This document shows, in pieces, positions 1 through 11,100 of a stretch of 64,000 nt of DNA (position 1 is its first letter; every line of letters begins with the position of its first letter). A program made the position numbers and the translations under genes. Source of the DNA: Saccharomyces paradoxus (lineage: Eukaryota; Ascomycota; Saccharomycetes; Saccharomycetales; Saccharomycetaceae); NCBI RefSeq assembly GCF_002079055.1, contig NC_047490.1, forward strand, positions 310,001 to 374,000, written 5' to 3'. The notes under the pieces were generated by a model. The model searched no databases, had not been told where the DNA came from, and saw nothing but the letters and a program-made list of their open reading frames with translations.

Positions 1-537
1 GTTAAGGTGCACTTCGACCAAGCTGGTAAGAAGGTTTCTAGACGTAATGCTAGAGCCACCAGAGCCGCCAAGATTGCTCCAAGACCACTAGATCTTTTGA
101 GACCTGTTGTTAGAGCCCCAACTGTTAAGTACAACAGAAAGGTCAGAGCTGGTAGAGGTTTCACATTGGCCGAAGTTAAAGCCGCTGGTTTGACTGCTGC
201 TTATGCCAGAACCATCGGTATTGCTGTTGACCACAGACGTCAAAACAGAAACCAAGAAATCTTTGACGCTAACGTCCAAAGATTGAAGGAATACCAATCC
301 AAGATTATTGTTTTCCCAAGAAACGGTAAGGCCCCAGAAGCTGAACAAGTTTTGTCTGCTGCTGCTACTTTCCCAATTGCTCAACCAACTACTGATGTTG
401 AAGCTAGAGCTGTCCAAGACAATGGTGAATCTGCTTTCAGAACCTTGAGATTGGCCAGATCCGAAAAGAGATTCAGAGGTATCAGAGAAAAGAGAGCTAG
501 AGAAAAGGCTGAAGCTGAAGCTGAAAAGAAGAAATAG
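1..537 (+). CDS. RPL13A: Ribosomal protein eL13 (partial, 5' end outside window)
   Basis: Component of the cytosolic 60S ribosomal subunit. The window opens inside the main exon: reading from base 1 gives [11 protein letters not shown] and runs 178 codons to a TAG stop at 535-537. The yeast family protein is 199 residues, so about 21 N-terminal residues and the known 5' intron lie upstream of the window. The sequence is very basic, with the usual Arg/Lys-rich patches and an alanine/glutamate/lysine tail ending in KKK, and shows strong codon bias typical of highly expressed genes. The gene order (RPP1A next) picks the A paralogue over RPL13B. Identity is near certain; only the missing start limits the entry. 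Confidence 0.96.
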   Translation, partial: VKVHFDQAGKKVSRRNARATRAAKIAPRPLDLLRPVVRAPTVKYNRKVRAGRGFTLAEVKAAGLTAAYARTIGIAVDHRRQNRNQEIFDANVQRLKEYQSKIIVFPRNGKAPEAEQVLSAAATFPIAQPTTDVEARAVQDNGESAFRTLRLARSEKRFRGIREKRAREKAEAEAEKKK

Positions 538-956
538 ATCTAAAAATTTATCCAAAGAATTTTTCATCCTTAAATGTTGTAATTTCCTTCTTTTTTATCT
601 GTTCAATTTCATAAATAATATATATGTACAATGTATAAACGGGAAGCCATCACTTATAATTTATCATTTCCTTAACCTTATAGTCTCAGTAAGAATATGG
701 TTCACATAGTATTTTTCAAATCTGCGTAGTTTTCTTTATGGTGGTGGAACATATATTTAATTGCATTAACATATATTGCTTGTGTGGTTCTTCTTCGAGC
801 TCAACCTGGCCCTTATATTCGTGTAGAAGAGGTGTGGAAGAGGGCATTGAACAAAAAGAAAGTACTGTCTTATTGTATTAAAAGCGACTATATAGAAAAA
901 TTATAAAAAATTTTAGATGTTAGAATATGCAATTTCTTCTAAACAGTTGAGCACTT
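538..956. other. Convergent intergenic region RPL13A/RPP1A
   Basis: Holds the 3' untranslated regions of the two converging ribosomal protein genes. It is AT-rich, with TATATA and TTTTTATCT stretches of the kind used for yeast 3' end formation. I see no open frame or RNA gene in it. Confidence 0.5.
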
Positions 957-1277
957 CTAATCAAATAAACCGAAACCCATGTCATCATCGGATTCTTCTT
1001 TAGCTTCTTCTTCTTCCTTTTCAGCTTCAGCTTCACCAGCTTCACCACCAGCGACACCACCGGAGACACCAGCTGGAGCAGCAGCACCAGCACTGAAGTT
1101 GACCAATAAGTCCTTCAAGTTTTGGCCGTCCAAAGCCTTAGCAAAAATATCAGCCCAGATATTTTCAACTGGGACGTTGGCAGCGTTAGTCAAAGTCAAC
1201 AACTTTTCAGAAGAGATTTCGATTTCAGAGTCGGCCAAAATCAAGGCAGCGTAAGACAAAGCGGATTCAGTAGACAT
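957..1277 (-). CDS. RPP1A: 60S acidic stalk protein P1-alpha
   Basis: Acidic phosphoprotein of the ribosomal stalk; it dimerises with P2 proteins, binds uL10/P0 and recruits translation factors. The 106-residue product has the N-terminal helical dimerisation domain (about residues 1-65), an alanine/glycine/proline hinge (about 65-80), a Glu-rich stretch and the invariant P-protein tail [11 protein letters not shown]. The ATG at 1277 gives [12 protein letters not shown], the known start. Length equals that of the family. It converges on RPL13A. The codon use is strongly biased, as expected for high expression. Confidence 0.97.
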   Translation of the reverse strand: MSTESALSYAALILADSEIEISSEKLLTLTNAANVPVENIWADIFAKALDGQNLKDLLVNFSAGAAAPAGVSGGVAGGEAGEAEAEKEEEEAKEESDDDMGFGLFD

Positions 1278-1775
1278 TTCTTCTTGTTATTTTAGAGATA
1301 ATCGGTTTAAGCTGTTGTATTGGACAAAGCGGACTATTTCTTTATTCTTTTTATCTATTTTATCAAGAATTGTTCAGAATAGAAGAGATCGCAAACTTTA
1401 TAAAAAGATAATTTTTTTCAAATACATGTAAGGGCATTCTTTGAAAAATGAAAAAAAAAATCATTACAAAGTTGCGTGGTATCTTTTTACGAAACTCGTA
1501 CATCACGATATTCCAAAGCGCGGATGGGATGACAGGGTTTAGGCTTCTTCGAATGGAAGGATTAGGCAAGATATTTGAGCTTAATGAGATCACGTGCGGC
1601 GATTCTACCTCTTGCAATGGCAACTTTCAGAAACAGGAAACATATAAGTTTTCATAGTACATTAATTAAATGACATTCTTATAAGCTAGGCTGCTATTTA
1701 GCGAATAAATATTTAAGTCAGTTTTATGAGGCAGAAAACGTAACTCTGTCTCCCGGTAGCGCACTGAAGCGAGAA
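1278..1775. promoter_or_regulatory. RPP1A upstream region and THI3 3' flank
   Basis: RPP1A starts at 1277 on the minus strand, so this is its promoter; THI3 ends at 1776. A CACGTG E-box (1591-1596, Cbf1 type) sits about 315 bases upstream of RPP1A. T-rich tracts lie closer to the start. I could not place a confident Rap1 site. No ORF here looks real. Confidence 0.4.
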
Positions 1776-3641
1776 TCATGGAGGACCCTGATAATAGGGC
1801 GGAGAGATCATGTCAGTGTCTAATTTGATTTTTTTTAGAAGTGGTTGGAATTCTGGAGTTGGTGTATCCACTGCACTAGAATTTTCGTTTTCTTCTTGCA
1901 TTTGTTTACTCTGTTCTTTTTCGACCACCCATCTATCAAGCAGAGCTTGTGGAACATCCCTCGGTGGTAGCATAATCTCTATCATTCGAATTTTGTCATT
2001 AATTCCAAAGTTAGGGTCACTGATCATAGATCTGAATTCTCCAACAGTAATGATCTTTTTCGTTTCGTAATTTGTACAACCAAATACCCGTAATAATCCC
2101 AAGTAGTTCCAAGGTTGAATATCATAATAACTGGCATCTGACCTGTGGTGTAAAAACCTGTCGACAGAGTAACCTTGGTTGTTCATCACAAAAATATAAG
2201 GCGTCAAGCCCCACTTTACAATTGTGGATAATTCTTGTGCCGTCAATTGGAAAGCACCGTCACCCATGAAAAGGATAACCCTATGCTTAGTCGCGGGGAA
2301 TTTATCTTTGTTTATCTCTTGAACAGCAAACTCGGCCCCAAGACACGCTCCCATCGTGTATCCAACAGATCCCCAAAGAGCTTGAGAAATACCTAGTGTA
2401 TTCACCGGGAATCTGGTCTGGTTGACCCCGAAAGCAGAAGCACCAGTTTCTGTTATGATTATGTCTCCTGGTTGGAACCAATGAGATATTTCATTCCAGA
2501 CCCATTCTTGTCTCAAGAGAACGTTTCCTGCTGGATAAGGCCTTGGAACCATCATGCTAGGTTGTTCGCTTGGTCTGTAAGACAGTTTAGATTCGTCAAG
2601 ATTTGTCAATAATTTCTGTAATAATAATTTAACGCTCAAGTCGGGGTATGTGGCATTCTTCAATTTTACAGAAGTAGAGTATAGTAGCGCGCAATTTTTA
2701 GTTTTATATTGGAAGTGGAAAGTTGATGTGCTGAATTCGGACAGCATGCAACCAATGACGATGATAAAATCGGCAAAATCGACTACTTCTCTAACTTCTG
2801 GGGCCGATATAGAGCCTGTGAATACACCTCCAAATTGCGGATCTGTTTCGTTTACTGTGCCCTTACCCATGGGTGTAACAAAAACTGGAAATTTAAGCCT
2901 ACTACAAAGCTCTTTAGTCTCTTCGATTAAATTCTGTCTACTAGTACATGCATCTACGATGATTGCGGGATTCTGGCTTTTATACATAAAAGTTAATATT
3001 CGAGAAATAACCTCCTTTTCTACATCTGGATCGTTTTTATGCAATTGTAAATCCAAAGGGGTATTCAGCCTTGCTGATTCAATCGGGAGATTTACCTGGT
3101 TAACAGGCATGCCCATGTATACTGGCCTCTGTTCTATCCAAGCCATTTTTATGCACTTATCGACTTCGTCAGCACATAGTTCAGAGTCAACAATCAACGT
3201 TGTATAACATGCTACATCACTGGCTATTCTATGGAAGACCGTGAAATCGCCATTTCCTAGGGTATGGTGCAATAGTAATTGTTTTGTTTGCGCACTTGTC
3301 GGTGGCATACCCACTATGTGAAGTATTCCTACATGTTCAGCGTAAGATCCGGCTACGCCATTGATTGCCGATAATTCGCCTACACCAAAGGTCGTTATAA
3401 GGCATCCCAAACCTTTTAACCGTGAGTATCCATCTGCTGCATAGGCAGCATTTAACTCATTGGAATTACCGGCCCATCGTAAGTTTGGAATGTTGTAAAG
3501 TTTATCCAACAAAGGCATGCTGAACTCTCCAGAAAGCCCAAATATGGTATGTATATTCAGTTGGTTGAGCCGGTGAAAAAGATAATCTGATATTGCTATA
3601 TACTTCGGCAGTGCATATCTCTGTGTATAGCTAGAATTCAT
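1776..3641 (-). CDS. THI3: Thiamine-sensing regulator, pyruvate-decarboxylase-like
   Basis: In S. cerevisiae Thi3 binds thiamine diphosphate (ThDP) and, with Thi2 and Pdc2, controls thiamine-biosynthesis genes; it is related to pyruvate decarboxylases. The 621-residue product keeps the three-domain ThDP-enzyme plan: NELNAAYAADGYSR (the conserved Glu that contacts ThDP), HHTLGNGD, and the GDG...NN ThDP/Mg motif starting near residue 460. Where active decarboxylases have GYTIE, this has GYSVD (about 490-494), so the catalytic Glu is an Asp, in line with a regulator that is a poor enzyme. The last residues (KKIKLDTDMISPPYYQGPP) differ from the recalled S. cerevisiae end (KKNQVGY, 609 residues), apparently because the A run here (8 T on the plus strand at 1827-1834) is one base shorter. 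See the findings. Confidence 0.95.
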   Translation of the reverse strand: MNSSYTQRYALPKYIAISDYLFHRLNQLNIHTIFGLSGEFSMPLLDKLYNIPNLRWAGNSNELNAAYAADGYSRLKGLGCLITTFGVGELSAINGVAGSYAEHVGILHIVGMPPTSAQTKQLLLHHTLGNGDFTVFHRIASDVACYTTLIVDSELCADEVDKCIKMAWIEQRPVYMGMPVNQVNLPIESARLNTPLDLQLHKNDPDVEKEVISRILTFMYKSQNPAIIVDACTSRQNLIEETKELCSRLKFPVFVTPMGKGTVNETDPQFGGVFTGSISAPEVREVVDFADFIIVIGCMLSEFSTSTFHFQYKTKNCALLYSTSVKLKNATYPDLSVKLLLQKLLTNLDESKLSYRPSEQPSMMVPRPYPAGNVLLRQEWVWNEISHWFQPGDIIITETGASAFGVNQTRFPVNTLGISQALWGSVGYTMGACLGAEFAVQEINKDKFPATKHRVILFMGDGAFQLTAQELSTIVKWGLTPYIFVMNNQGYSVDRFLHHRSDASYYDIQPWNYLGLLRVFGCTNYETKKIITVGEFRSMISDPNFGINDKIRMIEIMLPPRDVPQALLDRWVVEKEQSKQMQEENENSSAVDTPTPEFQPLLKKIKLDTDMISPPYYQGPP

Positions 3642-4118
3642 CTTCAGAATGATGACAGTGCGTTTTGGTATTTATGTTCTTCCTACCTTTTTTTTTTTCG
3701 TTTTGTAATATTTTACTCTTTTTTACACAGGATTGATATTGAATTACGAATTTGGTGTTTGCCAAAAAGGTCAGAGATTATTATGCCGTAAAGTATGAAG
3801 AAACGGAAATTTGTTCAATGCATTGCAAGTCCCATCAACTTCTCTTCTATGGGAATGCTTTTTGCAACTGTTTGAAATGAAGAAACATAGGAGTTCTTAC
3901 AGTTGCCAAGGTTCTCCATATGCAGTCAAACGCAAGTGTCCGGTGAAAAATTGGGCGACCGCTGCCTAGAAAAGCAGCAAGTGAAATTGAATGAAGGAAA
4001 GAGGACGGTCATTATACGTTAGATTAACTGCATACCTTATATATTTGTGTGCAGAAGACAAATGCATATTATGTAATAGTAATGATACAATAGACTAAGA
4101 TATTGGAGGTAAAGTACA
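3642..4118. promoter_or_regulatory. THI3 upstream region
   Basis: Contains the minus-strand THI3 promoter, followed by the MRK1 3' flank. Poly(T) and T-rich tracts (3690-3725) lie 50-85 bases upstream of the THI3 ATG. No convincing TATA box, known operator or extra ORF was seen. Confidence 0.4.
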
Positions 4119-5915
4119 TCATAAAGACGATGAAGGTTCAGAAACGGCATGTTTCAACCGCTCTTCAATGGTAGGCAGTTCCACAAGTGGCACATGACCT
4201 AACTCGGTTTTCACATCGAAGTCAAACATACGCAGGTTTTGTGCTTTTACGTAAGCATCAGTATCACAACGTTTAATTTCGTCAAAATAGCTTGATAATA
4301 GACATTGCAAAGGTACTAATCTTTCGCAAGGGTGATACCTCAGAGTTTTTGTTAACAAGTCAAGAATATCGGGATTTTCGCCTTTGAAAACTTTAGTCAA
4401 AGTAATGGGCTTAATATTGGGGAAAATGTGATCCTCATAATTCGGGTTCATTCCTGAAATTTCATCCTTTGTGGGTATGCCCATTATCTTGATAATTTCT
4501 ACTAGCTGATCTATACCGCTTTCACCAGAGAATAAGGGCTTGCCCAAAAGCAATTCAGCTATGACACAAGCGCTTGACCACACGTCGACCTGGCTTGAGT
4601 AATTAGTGGCACCAAACATTAGTTCAGGGGCCCTATAATACCTTGAACAGATGTAAGAAACATTGGGCTGGTCTGGTTTCAGACATTTCGCACTGCCAAA
4701 ATCGCAAATCTTGAAAGAAAATGTGGTTGGATCTACCAGTAAATTTTGTGGCTTTATATCTCTGTGACAAATCCGAGGAACATTATGCAAATAATTTAAA
4801 GCTTTGAATAGTTGATATGCGTAGAATTTAATTTCAAGACGTGGCATGTCCACTTTCAGGTGAACAAAATGACGGAGCCTCTGGTATAATGACTGGGGCA
4901 TGTAATCCAAAACCAGATTGAGATATACTTCGTCCTCTTCATCCTTTTCGTAAAAGTAGTATTGCAGACCTACAGTATTTGGATGGCACAACATCTTCAT
5001 GGTCTCCAGCTCTCTATTTTTATATCTTCTATCTTGTAATACTTTTTTGATGGCGACCTTTTGATTGGTCTCAATTATTACAGTCGTAACTACAACACCG
5101 AATGAACCATGACCAACCACTTCTGTCGTAGGATAACTGATATCGATAGTCTCTCCGCGATTCTTTTTGTCGGCGTCAGTTTTGTGGTCATGTTTATAAA
5201 CCCTCTTATGAACTAAACCTATGTTAGTATATGATCTGATTCCCATAAAAATGGTGGTTCCGTAAAATATGGAAGAATGTTCCTGTATTTTCCTAATATT
5301 TGGTAAGCGTGTTGTTAAGATTAGGGATACAATGTCTGTAATTGTACGCTCTCTTTTTCTTTTCACTATTTTTTTTTTGTGTCGCGAATACTAATAATTG
5401 ACAATAAAAGAAACTTGACGGGGTTCCGTTTTCACTCTAGTTGCGACCACGGAAACATTCCTCCACTGGCAAGAGACTAAAAAAAAAAATTGGGTACACA
5501 TACTTGTTCTTTGCCTCGTTTTGATATACCTATAATCGAAGTTAATCATTTTCTCAACTTTCTCTTTGCTAAGCTTGCTACTGATGTTTTCTTGCTTAGT
5601 GACGACTTTTTCATCTGTTTTGCTGTCCGAGGTATCGACGTGCTCAATATGATCAACTGCGATACCTTCTTTACACCCGTCTACCAGTTTAGATATTATA
5701 AGATTTTCTATGTCGTTGATGTACTCCGCGCTGTTATTGAAGTTAGGTATACTATGGTGCACTTGAACCTCGCTTACCTTTTTACCCGTATCAGGCTTTC
5801 TCTTCTTCTTTTCTAGTGCGGTATTACTCTGTATAGAAGTCTTATGTTTTAACTGAAGATTATCTGAGTTACTGAAGGAAATCTTTCGCACCAGATTCCT
5901 CAAAACATCAGTCAT
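4119..5915 (-). CDS. MRK1: GSK-3 family protein kinase (spliced)
   Basis: Mrk1 is a glycogen synthase kinase 3 homologue that works with Rim11, Mck1 and Ygk3 in stress responses and Msn2-dependent transcription. Exon 1 is 5504-5915 (412 bases) and exon 2 is 4119-5212 (1094 bases). Joined they give 501 residues, the known length. Across the junction the frame reads RQRT-I-HKRVYKH. Visible kinase parts: glycine loop [11 protein letters not shown] lysine in VAIKK, catalytic loop [19 protein letters not shown], and the GSK-3 activation-loop tyrosine in [12 protein letters not shown]. The N-terminal 140 residues are low-complexity and variable. Its upstream region carries two stress elements, consistent with stress induction. 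Confidence 0.95.
5213..5503 (-). other. MRK1: MRK1 spliceosomal intron
   Basis: A 291-base intron. The donor on the minus strand is GTATGT (5498-5503), the branch site is a perfect TACTAAC (5223-5229) and the acceptor is TTTAG next to exon 2 at 5212. An AG lies between branch site and acceptor but is too near the branch to be the preferred acceptor. Splicing here restores the known 501-residue frame, and exon 2 has exactly the length I recall from S. cerevisiae. Confidence 0.93.
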
Positions 5916-6527
5916 AGTAGACTATTTCACTATTTCACTATTTCACTATTTTCACTTCTTCAGTCTTGTGATTATTTTAAAGTCCCTTCCCCGCAATATA
6001 GCAGAAACAGAAATAATTGCATGCAGCAGGGTTCTTATAGTACCAGTATTTCCTAGAGAATGCTTATTTAAGTTACAAGATACAACAACAAAAGGAGAAC
6101 ACTCTTTCCCAGATCCGCAGCTGGAACAGCTCTCCGGTAGATCCTAGCGGATAAAACTGCCCCTGGTTGGTTCCTCATCGGACGACTCTACCCCCCAGGG
6201 GTGGTGGTCTTTGTCCTTTCTCTTTTACGGACTCAACTCTATTTTCCCCACCCCCCGCCTTTTTTTTTTCATGTTCCTTTACCAATCTTTAGAAAATCAC
6301 GAGATGGTACATATTTGACGAAGAACGTTTAAGATATCGTGGGGTGCCAACAGTAAAGGCACATTGGTCATAGCGGCATGGTGCAGTGCAGCCATTGGTA
6401 GGGTATTTTCAATTCCCTTCAATTGACTTGAAGATGAAGATATCATTGTGAGTAAAAAATTACACAGGAGATATGAGGGGACATATAAATGAATATAGAT
6501 TTAAGAGAAAATAAAACCTGAGGTAGC
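5916..6527. promoter_or_regulatory. MRK1 upstream region with paired stress elements
   Basis: Promoter of the minus-strand MRK1, plus the MDH3 3' flank. CCCCT (6160-6164) and AGGGG (6197-6201), about 245 and 285 bases upstream of the ATG, are Msn2/Msn4 stress-response element cores. A further C-rich run (6245-6260) is followed by a T tract. An 8-base tandem repeat abuts the start codon (listed separately). Confidence 0.5.
5921..5952. repeat. Tandem 8-base repeat (ACTATTTC)x4
   Basis: Four consecutive copies of ACTATTTC (the last with one change, ACTATTTT), at 5921-5928, 5929-5936, 5937-5944 and 5945-5952. They lie 5-37 bases upstream of the MRK1 ATG, so they are probably in the 5' untranslated region of the mRNA, read there as GAAATAGT repeats. 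Confidence 0.9.
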
Positions 6528-7559
6528 TCATAGTTTGGAAGAGTCTAGTATGAAACTCTTACCTTTTTCGATATTCTTATGTAGTTCTTTGACCGCCGTA
6601 TCAACCAGTTGTTCTTCTCTCGGAGACAGTTTTTCCAAGATACTGGTATCGATGGATACTATGCTACCATTTTTCAGAACAATTGGCAACGAAAAATATT
6701 CGATAGAGTTGTCGCCGACTAACTGCTGCGCTTTCTTGCCATTTTTTAAGCCTGGTAAATAAACGAATGCGGAAAGTGACTCCGTTTCTGGTTTCTCATT
6801 ATAGAAGCTCCTCAAAATTTCTTCAGCAAATTTGGCCCCCGCGAACGCCATGGACAACGTGGCGGAACCGGCGCCCTGTTTAGCCTTGACAATTTCGTCG
6901 CCTCCAAACTGGACCCTATGGATGAAATGCTCATACTGCTTATCAAGCTGAAACAACAGTGATTTGTCAGTGATTATTGGGATAATGGTCTCCCCTGAAT
7001 GGCCTCCAATAACAGTAACCCTTTTGTGCATTGTAGTTTTGTCTTGTTCTTGTCCAATTTTGGGGTTTTTTAACATCAAATAATCTACCAAAAAGGTTTC
7101 TGCACGTACCAAGTCAAGGTTCGTCACACCCATGACGTTTCCGGGTTTGAACTTGCCCATTTTCTTCAAAGTTTCCGCGGCGATAGGGACCAAACTATTA
7201 ACAGGGTTCGAAATGACTAAGATCCTTGCATTTGGCGCAAACTTGCCAACAGCAGTTACCAAGCTTTTGACAATACCAGCGTTCATCTTGAACAAATCAT
7301 CTCTGGTTAAACCAGGTTTTCTAGGAACACCAGCCGGAATTAGGACCACCTGAGCATTTGACAGGGTGCTCTCAATACTGTCCTTGTCATAACCGACACA
7401 ATTTGAGTTGGTGTTGATGTGAGATAAATCCTTACCAATGCCCTCCGCAGCTCTGATATCGTACAGAGCCAGCTCGGAAACGTAGGGGCTTAATTTCAGC
7501 AATAATGATAGTGGTTGTCCCACACCGCCAGAAGCACCAAGAACTGCGACTTTGACCAT
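6528..7559 (-). CDS. MDH3: Peroxisomal malate dehydrogenase
   Basis: Reduces oxaloacetate to malate with NADH in peroxisomes, reoxidising the NADH made by fatty-acid beta-oxidation. The 343-residue product has the N-terminal Rossmann motif [10 protein letters not shown] (about 8-17), the substrate-binding region with RKPG and NPVNS, and the catalytic His in GGHSGET. It ends in SKL, a canonical type 1 peroxisomal targeting signal, which separates it from mitochondrial Mdh1 and cytosolic Mdh2. The length equals that of the family. An oleate-response-type element lies about 310 bases upstream. Confidence 0.97.
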   Translation of the reverse strand: MVKVAVLGASGGVGQPLSLLLKLSPYVSELALYDIRAAEGIGKDLSHINTNSNCVGYDKDSIESTLSNAQVVLIPAGVPRKPGLTRDDLFKMNAGIVKSLVTAVGKFAPNARILVISNPVNSLVPIAAETLKKMGKFKPGNVMGVTNLDLVRAETFLVDYLMLKNPKIGQEQDKTTMHKRVTVIGGHSGETIIPIITDKSLLFQLDKQYEHFIHRVQFGGDEIVKAKQGAGSATLSMAFAGAKFAEEILRSFYNEKPETESLSAFVYLPGLKNGKKAQQLVGDNSIEYFSLPIVLKNGSIVSIDTSILEKLSPREEQLVDTAVKELHKNIEKGKSFILDSSKL

Positions 7560-8132
7560 ATTTATGCTTGTTTGTTATTTTATCTCTTTTGCACTGACGG
7601 ATGTTTTCCCTTAACCTGTGCAAGTCTTGATTGGATTATACCTTAATTCAGCAATTTTTCCTTTTTCCCTTAATCTTTTATAGGCCGGCGAAATCATTCA
7701 TGGGCGTAAACTCCAATATTAACGAATCGTAGGGGACTCAAAAGTAATCAACTGATGGAAATTCACACGTAAGAAGGATACAGAAAATATTGAGCAGTAG
7801 GCCATGGAGATCATGTCTACTAGTCACTATGGTATTGTTCTTCATAGGATAGGGTATTGAAGACCTTTCGGCCGGACTTGCACTAACTCCGACTATGTAA
7901 CCATATGAAAAAGGGTACTGTGTTAACAGCCTACAAGCGTTCAAATGTTCTTCTATATAATTAGTAACGGCGTTTTTTATGGTCGCAAGCGCAGATGAAT
8001 GATCTCATTATAGCTGCATTATTTTATATTTTGTTCTTTTTTCAAATTTAATGCGGTATCTACATGGAGCTCTTTGATGCAATATAAAAATAATAATTAC
8101 GACAAAAACAGCAGCTGCTAAATGAAAGAATT
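7560..8132. promoter_or_regulatory. MDH3 upstream region with candidate oleate response element
   Basis: MDH3 is transcribed leftward from 7559. CGG at 7869-7871 and CCG at 7889-7891 are separated by 17 bases. This fits CGG-N15-18-CCG, the Oaf1/Pip2 oleate response element that controls peroxisomal genes. The part near 8100 is the VAM6 3' flank. Short frames here look like chance. Confidence 0.5.
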
Positions 8133-11100
8133 TTACTTATTATTTAACTCATTTATAACTTCTCCCAAAGTTTTTTGTTTAATTTTCGAAGACTTTTCAT
8201 TTTTAGCGTTAAACCGTTCCTGTAGTACTTTCCCACAATTATAATGTGTAATGATGTTTCTGCCTTCCCTAGTGAACCACAAGATCGAATCTGTTCCAAA
8301 ATTTGAAATTACTTTCTTGCAGATAGGACATTTATGGCTATCTGATAGGACTCCATACGATGACATGCGGTCATTGAGATTGTAAGTGGTGGCCACAAGT
8401 TCAACCTGGAGAAGTGCTTTTTTTAACCTGGTCTCATCCATTTTTGACGAGTGCTTCTTTAATAGTTGCGACACCACCCTGCCGATATCATACAAGGAAA
8501 TATCCTGAGGTAAGTTTTTGTATATCTCCACCGAATTCAATTTTGATCCGTGGTCTTGCAAAAAATTCAAAATCAGCTTGGAGTTCCTATTAGAATCATA
8601 TATAGAGACTAACTTGTCATATAAATACAACAGAAGCTCTTCGCCCTTTGTCGAGTCATTTTGGTATACGTCATCACAGTAGCTTGTTGCTGCTTTGTAG
8701 TCATTTATCTCATCAAGCAATATATGCACAGATTCCTTATGGTTTTCCAGTTTTGACAAGGGAAAAATCTTCAAATACTTTACGAAGTTTAGTTTATTGG
8801 TGGGTAACCGATCAGAGTCGTTCTCAATAGTATCATTCAGTAATTTTAAGATTGTTCTGGGCTCATAGACCGATGTTGTTTCCAATAATGACTTCAATTT
8901 GATTCTTGTGGAGGGAATATCCAAGTTTTCAAGGTACAGCTTAATTAGGACAGTATGCAATTTATTCCCTTCCAATCTAAAAGTACTGATCGCAAATTCT
9001 AAGTATTGTATAGCGAGTAACTTATCGTGTTCTTTGATGTACTCGTATACTTTTAAATGGTTCCTACCGTTGCATGCTTGAGAATCATAAAAAAATATTG
9101 ATGAAAGGATTTCTTTAATTGAATCCTGGTGTCGTTCTAGCAGCCAGTCAGTATAAGTGAATATAACGTCTAACTGTGGGTTTGATAACTTTTTCAAATA
9201 ATAAATAACTAATATTTTAACACCGTGCTCAATTTTTTGATGTTGTTTTTGGTCTGTATTATCGTTTTCCAATTCGTCGACCAAATCCGTGAGGAACCTC
9301 AAGGCTTCTTCATGATTACCACGTTTATAATAAAAATCAATTAAATCTTTGAACATATGACGTATTTTTAATTCCGTCACTATAACATTTGAATCGCAGT
9401 GGTTTTCTACACGAATGAATGGTCCCACCATAGGGGGGTTATAGTAAAGATAACACTTGAATAATACCGTATCTATCAAAGTTAACATTGTTTCAAGGTC
9501 AACATCATCATGGTTGCTGATAAGAAAAAAATCGAAACTTTGTTTGATTTCACGGTCGCGATAGCACCAAGTTATACAATTTTCGTCATCGTTCTTCTTG
9601 CTTAACAAGTTTTGCAAATGTCGCCTTGTATCAGTCAGATAAGGTAAACACCACCTGTTCAATAAGTGCGGCGGGATGTCATAAGTCTCTTTAATCTCCT
9701 CGGCTTCCTTCATCAGGCAGTGATGTTCCTGACCGGTAATTTCCAATACCAAACTTGAAATGGCTGAGGGAAACACTTTTAATATGACTAATTGAGGTGG
9801 AGCCCAAAATTTGATAAATAGGTCAAAAATATTCTTGATGATCATCTCTTCACATTTAGAACGAATCATCCTTGAATTTTTACTGCTTTCTAGTTGGACC
9901 ATATAATTTTGAAATTTATCAAAAATTCTTAAACACCACATTACTGTCAAATCCCTTAGTTTCATAGCACATATATCCAAGGATTCTTCGGGGTTTTCCG
10001 AAATACATAACTCTTTAGAATGTGGAGAATCAATGAAAAACTTGTAAAAAAGCACTTTTCTCCACAGTTGGTAAAAATCTGGGTCGTTAATGTCACCGCA
10101 AATAGACTCTTGATCACCATCCTCAGAGCCATCGTCTACATGATAAGAAAATAACTGTATTTCATCGTTTGAAGTCCATACTAAAAAATAGGTTCCCGAG
10201 AGACTCTTGACCCATTTTATACCTTCTGGTATTTTTTGTTGCAGAAAAGTAAATCCATTTTCGTAATCAACAAATTTGACGGTACTTGAATTATATAACA
10301 TCAGCAGATTGGACGACAAATATTGCATGTGATCGAATTCGGAATTTGACTCGGAAAATGTAGCATGATCAGTGGCGATCAAAAATGGCTCCTCATTGTT
10401 ATGCATTAGCTCTACCTTGAAAATTTTTTTAGTAACACCATCAATCACCATTGGGGTAGCGTCGTTGCCTTCTAATTCAAAAGCATATCGTATTTTATTC
10501 CCACGTTCATTTCTTATGCTTCTATACCATAAGCTTGACATACTCGATTTCCTGGACATTCTGTCCATAGAAGAAAGGGATTGAGCATCATTACGGCTAT
10601 ACTTTTTGGGATTCTTTTCGAGGACTTTCTCTGCCTGCTCTTTAAGTTCGGTTAACGCTGATATCATGTCCCTTGGAAATTTGTTTTTCACTGTTTTTTC
10701 TATTCTGATGAGGGAGGGCTTGTTATATGGCCAGTGATAAATGCCTAAATCTGTCGCTAAGGTTATTCCTGTTTCTCCAGGATATATGGACCGAATGGTT
10801 TCTTTCCTATACGATAATGATGCTTCCATCATATTTTTATAGGTCCTGCCCTCCCATATCAATACTCTCATCTTAGCAGTGTTGGTGGTTGAATATATTA
10901 GGTAAGTATTCTTTTCTTCTTTATTTTTGTGTGACCTTTCGAATAGCCAGCAATGGTTTATACCTCTTCTGTCAATTATTCGATCATACTCGTGTAAATT
11001 TGTAGTGCTTAATAAGATCAAGGTTTCTTTACACTGTGCAAAGATAGTAGAAAGCTCGTTTGCAAAATAAAAGTTTTCAATCATTGGAGTCGAAGGATCA

